Assembly: GCA_964423615.1 (NCBI GenBank)
Contig: CAYRFQ010000155.1
Span: forward strand, 1-12,610
Source of the DNA: CAYRFQ01 sp964423615
GTDB taxonomy: Bacteria > Planctomycetota > Planctomycetia > Gemmatales > Gemmataceae
Length of the DNA stretch: 12,610 bases
Direction: 5' to 3'
Each line of letters begins with the position of its first letter. Positions within the stretch are counted from its first letter, which is position 1. The notes under the pieces are model-generated. The model did no database searches. It was not told the DNA's origin and was given only the letters and a program-made list of their open reading frames with translations. This document shows positions 7,727 through 12,610 of this stretch, piece by piece. The position numbers and the translations under genes are program-made.

Positions 7727-7760
7727 CTGTAAGATTGTTCGGCGAATCACCGGTACAACC
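7727..7760 (+). promoter_or_regulatory. Second copy of the shared bipartite element, putative promoter of the secreted-protein gene
   Basis: CTGTAAGATT (7727-7736) and AATCACCGGTACAACC (7745-7760) align without gaps to 3270-3303. AAACGT is again shared downstream (7772-7777). The start codon lies 75 nt beyond the block. AT-rich sequence (about 7700-7725) precedes the upstream box, as it does in the first copy. Nothing else is evident in the 293 nt between the kinase and this gene, and I see no terminator after the kinase stop. The element suggests the secreted protein is expressed from its own promoter by the same sigma factor. Confidence 0.55.
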
Positions 7761-7835
7761 TACAGAAACCCAAACGTGTAGCGCCCACCGAGGCGACAAA
7801 CCCTTCTCACTAGCCTTACCGGAGGATTCTCTATC

Positions 7836-10800
7836 ATGACTCGCCGACCATTTATCTCCTGGCTCGCTCACTTTTTCAAGGACAACAACTTCGAGAAAAA
7901 AAGAACTCGAAATTGTATCAGACCCAGTATCGAGATACTGGAAGATCGGACAGTCCTATCGAGCACTACAACTTATTTCTACGTGTCGGTCGATGATTTC
8001 GCTACACTCAAAATCAACGGCTCTCTCGTCGCCTCCTACGATGCGGCTCCTCAAGGAAATGTATTTGGGTCTGTCGATCTCCCCTCTGGATGGTATCCCT
8101 TTGAACTTATTTACAAGAACCGCTATGGTTCGACCTATTTGTCTTTCTCCAGCCGGACCGATCTGAACGATCCCTGGCAACTTGTCCCACGAAATGATCT
8201 GCGATCACTGGACGGCTCTGGGTCGACCGTTCAAGGTTTGCGTGCAGACTACCATACACTCACCGGAACCCACCTGGGGACTATTTACGGCGAAGGCCCG
8301 ATTCAGCATGGCTGGTCCAATCTATACGAAGGTGTGACCGCACAATGGGCCGGTGGTCTTGTCGATACTAACTGGGGTAAATTCGAAGAGCGACTGACCG
8401 GCGAGATTTTCATTGGTGCGAACAAGACAGATATAATCGCTAAGGACTTTACCATCGCCAACGGCAACGTGAACTTCTCCTATGAGATCGCCGGGGTCGA
8501 CCTGCCTGATGATACGCCCGTCAATCTGTATTGGTCGGATGATGCGAGTTTTGATTCGGGAGATACGCCCGCCCTTACTCAGCCGATCCAGATTGCGGCG
8601 GGAACGGCAGTGGGGACATATCCGGATTCACGGACGCTTGACCAACTAACAACTCAGCCCACATCGGCAACTCATTTACTGTTGGTGGTTGACCCGAACA
8701 ACGTGATTACAGAGTCCGACGAGCCGAACCCTGGAGATTTTGGACAGAACAACGTCAAGTCGGAGACATTGGTTAAGCCCGACATCGCTGCCACGAGTTT
8801 GACCATCGACAGTAGCAAGGCGAATTTCAGTTACATAGTTACAGGAGCTACCCTGCCCCAGGACGTTCCAGCCTTCCTCTACTGGGCCAGTGGGCCGACC
8901 GAAAGCGACATCCTGGATCTGGCAACGACCGGACCGATCACGATTCCGCAGAACACGCCGCTGGATACGCCGATCACCGAGCAGATTGCCGCGACAGACC
9001 TCCTCCCCGCACCATCTGGGGCGACGCATCTGGTGGTCGTGGTCGATCCAGCGACTCAAAACAGTCCGAACGGATTAATTGATGAGTCAGATGAGACCAA
9101 TAATGTCGAATCGGTGGCAATAGCAATACCCGACATCGCTGCCAGGTCTTTGAGCATCAACGACGGCATCGTCTCGTACAGTTACGAAATTAAGGATGCT
9201 GACTTGCCCGATGACACGAGTGTTGGGTTATATTGGTCGTCGGATGACACCTTCGACGATGGGGATTCGCTGGCTTGGTCTTTTCCGATCACCGGTACTG
9301 ATCGTGAAGTAGGGGTATATAATTCCTCGATCACGGTGTCCGACTTGCTCGCTTCTTGGGCGCAAGAGAATAGTGGAGATGAAACACCGCCGAATGGAAC
9401 CACACATCTACTGCTAGTAGTTGACCCGAATGGTGATATCGACGAGATGAACGAATCAAATAATAATTCGGGTTTCCGTGCGGGGTGGCATGTACCAGTC
9501 AACCGGTTTAGTCAAGCTGGCTGGGATGCATTCGATCCTTATGATCATACATCTAGTACGATTCAGCAAAAGGGATGTGCCCTCACCGTGTTATCAATGA
9601 GTCTAAACTCTGCGGGAATTGGTAGCTACGAAGTTGGAGGGCAGATTGTCCCCAATAACCCTGGAACGTTGAATAAACTATTGGTCGAAAAGGGAGGATA
9701 TTCTGGTAGTAGTGTTTGGTGGGGAGAAGCGACGAGACAAGCATCGATTGCTGCTGGCCAAGGCAGTAAGTTCCGTTTCAATTCGTCGGCATGGGGTACA
9801 TCTTCAGACTCTACACTTGCCAACTTGATAAAAACCAGTAACGTTCCGGTGGCTGTTGGTGTAAATGGAAATACCCACTTTGTACTGGTAACGGGAATAG
9901 TCCTGGACACTTTCTTTATCGCTGACCCAGGATTTGCATCACGAACAACACTTGATGATTATACCACCTATGAGATTCGAGGATACGTTGAAGATCCCCA
10001 AGATGTCAGCGAATTCAACGTGGCTGTGACCGCACCTGGTCAGGGCGTTAATCTTACTGTCTTGAATTCTGAAAATCACATTACTGGAATTGACGCAAAT
10101 GGACAAAGAGTTGGCCAAATACCGCAATCGTCACATTTCGTCGATGCCATTGCAGACGATGTCAGTGGCGAACCATCGGCAGATACCTCGCAGCAGGTCT
10201 TGATATTCCAGCCGACTCCGGGGTCTTACACGATTCAAATTACAAGTGAATATGCAACTGAGTATACACTTTCAGTTGGAACTTTCGCATCGGATGGAAC
10301 TGATCAAGGATTGCTACATTTTTCCTCATTCATTATTCCGGATGTCAATATTACGTATAAACTTACCTATTCAAGTGATCCAGCTTCTATCACTGAAATA
10401 AAGTTTGACTCTATTGAGGTTGTACCAGAAAGTGACCCGCTTGCCTTTTTCGAGCCTCAGACTGGAATGTTCGTTATTGTAGGTGGCGACACTGATGACC
10501 AGTTGAGGATCCAACGTGATCCACAAGACTATGATCGGTTAGTTGCTTCGATCAATGGGAAGTTTATTCGAACTCCGAAAGCTAACCCATTCGTTAACGA
10601 TGTGCAGGTCCTTCGTATTGAAGCCAGAGAGGGGAACGACCACATCAACCTCGCTGCACTAAAAGATTTCCATGGCCAAGTCATCATCGACGCAGGTGAA
10701 GGGAATGATCGGATTATCGGCAGTCGTGGGAATGACTTGATCAAAGCGGGTCCTGGTAAGGACGTTGTGATCGCAGGAAAGGGTGACGACATTATCATCG

Positions 10801-11207
10801 GCGGTGACGGGAAAGATCTTCTTTTCGGCGGATTTGGCAACGACATTATCATCGGTGGTAGAGACCGCGATGGTTTATTCGGCTCATTCAGTTGGGACAT
10901 TCTTATCGCAGGCTACACTTCCTTTGATGATAACAACGAAGCACTGCTTGCCATCCAAGCCGAGTGGACGAATCCCAATCACGACTACAGAACTCGTATA
11001 GCAAATATCCGTGGTGATGACAGTAACCCTGACTTCGAAAATCGCATCAATCAGCACTTCTTTCTGACGAAGAGAAGTGAGGACGCAACGGTTATGGACG
11101 ACAACGTCGTCGATTTGTTGGTTGGCGGTTTAGGTCGAGAATGGTTCCTCTTTGACCAGAATCGAGACCGACTGTTCTGGCGACGACAAAACGAACTCGT
11201 TAATTGA
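7836..11207 (+). CDS. Secreted multidomain protein: PA14-like, three CARDB-like repeats, C39-like peptidase fold, RTX repeats (1123 aa)
   Basis: ATG 7836 follows GGAGG at 10 nt. Residues 1-43 are basic and end in IEILEDRTVLSS, the planctomycete LEPR-XLL-type N-terminal segment of exported proteins. Residues about 45-185 look like a PA14-type beta domain (YFYVSVDDFATLKINGS; GLRADYHTLTGTHLG). Three CARDB-like repeats follow (about 199-549). Residues about 555-715 match the C39-like papain fold: FSQ (Gln560), QQKGCALTVLSM (Cys581), NTHFVLVTG (His681), IADPG (Asp697), so a cysteine-peptidase centre appears complete. A beta-rich linker precedes seven RTX-like nonapeptides (954-1016, calcium binding expected) and a C-terminal domain (about 1017-1123) with DILIAGYTSFDD and DLLVGGLG. 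It is likely exported or surface-bound. Substrate is unknown; a purely structural C39-like domain remains possible. The upstream element ties its expression to the sigma/kinase pair. Confidence 0.88.
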   Translation: MTRRPFISWLAHFFKDNNFEKKRTRNCIRPSIEILEDRTVLSSTTTYFYVSVDDFATLKINGSLVASYDAAPQGNVFGSVDLPSGWYPFELIYKNRYGSTYLSFSSRTDLNDPWQLVPRNDLRSLDGSGSTVQGLRADYHTLTGTHLGTIYGEGPIQHGWSNLYEGVTAQWAGGLVDTNWGKFEERLTGEIFIGANKTDIIAKDFTIANGNVNFSYEIAGVDLPDDTPVNLYWSDDASFDSGDTPALTQPIQIAAGTAVGTYPDSRTLDQLTTQPTSATHLLLVVDPNNVITESDEPNPGDFGQNNVKSETLVKPDIAATSLTIDSSKANFSYIVTGATLPQDVPAFLYWASGPTESDILDLATTGPITIPQNTPLDTPITEQIAATDLLPAPSGATHLVVVVDPATQNSPNGLIDESDETNNVESVAIAIPDIAARSLSINDGIVSYSYEIKDADLPDDTSVGLYWSSDDTFDDGDSLAWSFPITGTDREVGVYNSSITVSDLLASWAQENSGDETPPNGTTHLLLVVDPNGDIDEMNESNNNSGFRAGWHVPVNRFSQAGWDAFDPYDHTSSTIQQKGCALTVLSMSLNSAGIGSYEVGGQIVPNNPGTLNKLLVEKGGYSGSSVWWGEATRQASIAAGQGSKFRFNSSAWGTSSDSTLANLIKTSNVPVAVGVNGNTHFVLVTGIVLDTFFIADPGFASRTTLDDYTTYEIRGYVEDPQDVSEFNVAVTAPGQGVNLTVLNSENHITGIDANGQRVGQIPQSSHFVDAIADDVSGEPSADTSQQVLIFQPTPGSYTIQITSEYATEYTLSVGTFASDGTDQGLLHFSSFIIPDVNITYKLTYSSDPASITEIKFDSIEVVPESDPLAFFEPQTGMFVIVGGDTDDQLRIQRDPQDYDRLVASINGKFIRTPKANPFVNDVQVLRIEAREGNDHINLAALKDFHGQVIIDAGEGNDRIIGSRGNDLIKAGPGKDVVIAGKGDDIIIGGDGKDLLFGGFGNDIIIGGRDRDGLFGSFSWDILIAGYTSFDDNNEALLAIQAEWTNPNHDYRTRIANIRGDDSNPDFENRINQHFFLTKRSEDATVMDDNVVDLLVGGLGREWFLFDQNRDRLFWRRQNELVN
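8430..9482 (+). repeat. Three intragenic CARDB-like repeats of about 117 codons
   Basis: The units begin at about 8430, 8781 and 9132, each with a D-I-[AI]-A opening and closing with a VVDPN/VVDPA then DESDE/NESNN motif. Units 1 and 3 are closest (VDLPDDTPVNLYWSDDASFD against ADLPDDTSVGLYWSSDDTFD). Units 2 and 3 share near-identical opening DNA (CCCGACATCGCTGCCA). The DNA-level similarity suggests fairly recent duplication or conversion. In this fold the units are extracellular adhesion or spacer modules. Confidence 0.7.
10695..10883 (+). repeat. Seven RTX-type calcium-binding nonapeptide repeats
   Basis: Consecutive nonapeptides read GEGNDRIIG, SRGNDLIKA, GPGKDVVIA, GKGDDIIIG, GDGKDLLFG, GFGNDIIIG, GRDRDGLFG, matching the GGxGxDxUx pattern. 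The Asp at position 5 is kept in all seven. These fold as a parallel beta-roll when calcium binds, usually after export. At DNA level, CGACATTATCATCGG recurs 54 nt apart (about 10787 and 10841). Confidence 0.85.
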
Positions 11208-11244
11208 TCTGGGTTTTCAGAACGGTGCTTCTATCGGAGTGTTT

Positions 11245-11277
11245 GGGAGGCAGCTTTTAAATGACGCCTCCCTTTTT
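11245..11277 (+). terminator. Rho-independent terminator after the secreted-protein gene
   Basis: GGGAGGC (11245-11251) pairs perfectly with GCCTCCC (11266-11272), with a 14-nt loop and five T residues directly after the stem. It sits 38 nt past the stop codon at 11207. Confidence 0.88.
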
Positions 11278-11467
11278 AACTGAGCAAAAGTCCTCATAGG
11301 GATAAAAAGCTACCGCGCTCAAAGGCGGCCATCCCATCGAAGCATCACTTCTAACGGGATCACCCAAAGCCGCCACACCTTCCACCTTCACAGACTTACT
11401 CTCAATAATCGACACAGCGCGAAGAACAACGAGGTTGACCGGTCTGGCTCAGGTAATGCGACCTTGA

Positions 11468-12066
11468 GTGAAAAGAAACTATGACAAGCCAATCGTCTCC
11501 TACGTGCCCAACACACGCCAAGACCTGCAGGCAACAAGAACAAGAACAGTTATCGAAGCAGTGGTCCCGCCAGGATCTCGCTTCAAACTCGATCCAAAAA
11601 GAAGATACCAACACCTACGTCAACAGCCACACTCGTCAACAACAGCACTGACCAACGATGCTCCCAAAGGACCTGCAACCACCCCCCAGACGTCCATTAT
11701 TCGAGGCGAAGGAAGCAACGACCGCTTGCTATCCTTCGAAGAACCTAAGTTCTCGTCAGAGGCTCTGGACTCCAGTACTGGCACACTCTACTCAGCGCTA
11801 ACATCCTGATCGGCGGACACACCAACCGAAACTACGACAATCTTCGTTCGGATATGCAGACTTGGAGACAACCCAACGTTCGGACGTTGGCCGCATTGTT
11901 CACCACAGTCTCCGATCCCGACGATGAAAATGAACGCGACCTTCTCGTTGGGGGACTCGGAAAGAACGCCTTCCTGTACCGTCGTGGCCCAACTGCATCG
12001 GCGGATCGAGTGTTGTCCCTTCGCGAGCGAGACGGCGATTCGGACGAAGGGTTGACATTCAGTTAG
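11468..12066 (+). pseudogene. Frameshifted relic of a second RTX/planctomycete C-terminal-domain protein
   Basis: Two frames must be joined to read this. The first, from about 11468, ends in SIIRGEGSNDRLLSFEE, a degraded calcium nonapeptide, then LDSSTGTLYS. Near 11786-11796 the reading has to shift by one base into SANILIGGHTNRNYDNLRSD, continuing to RDLLVGGLGKNAFLYRRG and a TAG at 12064-12066. The second part mirrors the end of the 1123-residue protein: NILIGGHT against DILIAGYT, DLLVGGLG against DLLVGGLG, with about the same order but some 25 residues fewer in between. An export segment, CARDB units and peptidase domain are missing. The stretch 11468-11690 has no recognisable similarity, so its membership is uncertain. 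It is probably the decayed 3' end of a paralogue, or a fragment left by duplication, and still has a terminator. A sequencing error at the shift is the alternative. Confidence 0.65.
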
Positions 12067-12132
12067 TCTTGCTTGGCCATTGAGCACCCTTGCTGGGGCC
12101 ACAAGGTAAACTGTCGCGGGAAGAACGGATTG

Positions 12133-12171
12133 AAAGCTCGCCGGCAAGCAGCTAATCAGTCGGCGAGTTTT
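12133..12171 (+). terminator. Rho-independent terminator after the relic gene
   Basis: CTCGCCG (12137-12143) pairs perfectly with CGGCGAG (12161-12167). A G-U and further A-T pairs can extend the stem, and a T-run follows (12168-12171). It lies 70 nt past the relic's stop codon, consistent with a once-functional transcription unit there. Confidence 0.7.
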
Positions 12172-12302
12172 GACTCGAAGTGCCTGCATCTCCTTAATTC
12201 TGATCGCCTAGTTTAGTAGACCCGCGGTAAAGAAACCTAAATCCAGCGAGTCGAAACTGATACAATCCGTCCCCTCGCATCTTTGACGTCACCGGCAGTT
12301 TC

Positions 12303-12374
12303 GTAGACGTAGACACGTGGACGAACTCTGTTCCGTAGACATGTAGACGCGTAGACACGTAGATAAGTAGACAG
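12303..12374. repeat. 8-bp tandem repeats, GTAGACNN unit
   Basis: Five adjacent units run from 12335 to 12374: GTAGACAT, GTAGACGC, GTAGACAC, GTAGATAA, GTAGACAG. A shorter group lies just before: GTAGAC (12303-12308), GTAGACAC (12309-12316), GTGGACGA (12317-12324). The last two bases of each unit vary while GTAGAC is nearly constant. On the minus strand these are GTCTAC repeats downstream of the partial gene's stop. Unit size and lack of spacers rule out CRISPR. Confidence 0.8.
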
Positions 12375-12388
12375 AGGAAGAACAGAGT
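12325..12388. repeat. 9-bp inverted repeat enclosing the tandem repeats
   Basis: ACTCTGTTC (12325-12333) and GAACAGAGT (12380-12388) are exact reverse complements. They bracket 46 nt that contain all five adjacent GTAGACNN units. The right arm touches the stop codon of the minus-strand gene, so a transcript of that gene could fold here into a long-looped hairpin. Confidence 0.6.
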
Positions 12389-12610
12389 CAGTCTCTCGCT
12401 CCCCGAATCATAGCCAGAATGCCAGCCCGAATCCCTTCCGGCAAAGTCGGCCAAGCCTCCATGACCAACGTCAACTCGGGATCAACTCTCTCAAGTGCGC
12501 CGGATTCTGCGCCATCTTCCTCAAGAATGGGCTGTACGTCGGGAGAAACGGGTAAGGTTCGAATCCCACCTCCTCCGTTTACCAGATAACGACTTATGGC
12601 AATTGAGACG
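12388..12610 (-). CDS. Partial: C-terminal tail of a probable integrase or element-encoded protein (73 aa visible)
   Basis: The frame enters from the right edge and is open for 73 codons to a TGA at 12388-12390, with no credible start inside the window. It reads LVNGGGGIRTLPVSPDVQPI, then an acidic linker, then a compact helical end, DPELTLVMEAWPTLPE followed by GIRAGILAMIRGARD. The 'LWPTLPE-xRAxILAMIR' type of ending and the 'GGGGIRT' block recall tails that follow the catalytic domain of planctomycete tyrosine recombinases. That link is from memory, not from any catalytic residue visible here. The GGGGIRT codons coincide with a tRNA-3'-end-like sequence read in antisense, which fits a recombinase gene reading across its own attachment site. 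It could instead be an unrelated planctomycete hypothetical protein sharing the tail. Confidence 0.55.
   Translation of the reverse strand, partial: VSIAISRYLVNGGGGIRTLPVSPDVQPILEEDGAESGALERVDPELTLVMEAWPTLPEGIRAGILAMIRGARD
12556..12577 (+). other. tRNA-Ser 3'-end-like segment, possible attachment-site core
   Basis: GGTTCGAATCCCACC (12556-12570) followed by TCCTCCG has the layout of a tRNA 3' end: T-loop TTCGAAT, T-stem strand CCCAC, a 7-nt acceptor strand CTCCTCC, and discriminator G as in serine tRNAs. The 5' side of the T-stem (TAAGG) does not pair properly, and no D-arm, anticodon arm or GGAGGAG 5' end is found in the preceding 100 nt. So this is not a working tRNA but could be a 3' fragment left by site-specific integration into a tRNA gene. 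Confidence 0.4.

Larger units (their letters stand above)
12067..12387. other. Intergenic stretch with terminator and repeats, no gene
   Basis: Between the relic and the gene entering from the right there is no supportable coding sequence. The stretch holds a terminator (12133-12171), GTAGAC-type tandem repeats (12303-12374) and most of an inverted repeat enclosing them. The 86-codon minus-strand frame across 12194-12454 reads through these repeats and overlaps the better-supported frame at 12388-12610. Confidence 0.55.

Noticed and set aside
11481..11651. A 56-codon plus-strand frame starting MTSQSSPTCP within the relic region
   Set aside because: It has no ribosome binding site, a low-complexity Q/S/T composition and no similarity to the neighbouring repeats. 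I kept the frame that leads into IIRGEGSNDRL instead.
12335..12374. Short regular repeats that could suggest a CRISPR array
   Set aside because: Units are 8 bp and directly adjacent with no spacers. This is a simple tandem repeat.
12194..12454. 86-codon minus-strand open frame across the GTAGAC repeats
   Set aside because: Its sequence is mostly translated tandem repeat, and it overlaps the better-supported frame 12388-12610.
12480..12584. Possible complete tRNA gene ending in the GGTTCGAATCCCACC motif
   Set aside because: The 5' T-stem does not pair, and no D-arm, anticodon arm or matching 5' acceptor strand is present upstream. Only a 3' fragment is supportable.

Overview
The window most likely comes from a Planctomycetota bacterium. 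Four things point there. (1) An ECF-type sigma factor gene is directly followed by a Ser/Thr kinase with a C-terminal WD40 propeller. (2) A large exported protein starts with an 'LEDRxxLSS' segment of the planctomycete LEPR-XLL type and ends in hemolysin-type calcium repeats. (3) A small gene pair encodes the 'GYYYRSERHG...GEWRKRR' family. (4) The right edge carries an integrase-tail-like reading frame. Base composition looks roughly balanced by eye, so a high-GC Gemmata is less likely than a lower-GC relative. The exact order cannot be fixed from sequence alone.

Layout. On the minus strand, 25-1527 encodes an unrecognised 500-residue protein with a C-terminal HTH-like segment. A long gene-free AT-rich stretch follows. 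Next comes a minus-strand two-gene unit (2819 down to 1988) of planctomycete unknown-function families. Its second gene is interrupted by an in-frame TAG, after which convincing protein sequence continues for 49 codons.

The centre, on the plus strand, is a signalling module: ECF sigma factor (3341-3931), a 1202-residue transmembrane kinase/WD40 protein (3934-7542), and a 1123-residue secreted multidomain protein (7836-11207). The last has a PA14-like N-terminal region, three CARDB-like repeats, a C39-like papain-fold domain with Q560/C581/H681/D697, RTX-like repeats and a planctomycete C-terminal domain, and is followed by a strong terminator. The sigma operon and the secreted-protein gene share a 34-bp bipartite upstream element with 26/34 identical positions. 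The simplest model is that the sigma factor drives its own operon and the secreted protein, making the three genes a small regulon. This is the main candidate for an undescribed system here.

Downstream, 11468-12066 holds a frameshifted relic of a second protein with the same C-terminal domain and its own terminator. The right end (12300-12610) has 8-bp tandem repeats inside a 9-bp inverted repeat, then the C-terminal tail of a minus-strand gene running off the window. That tail contains a 22-nt match to the form of a tRNA-Ser 3' end, suggesting the edge of an integrated element.
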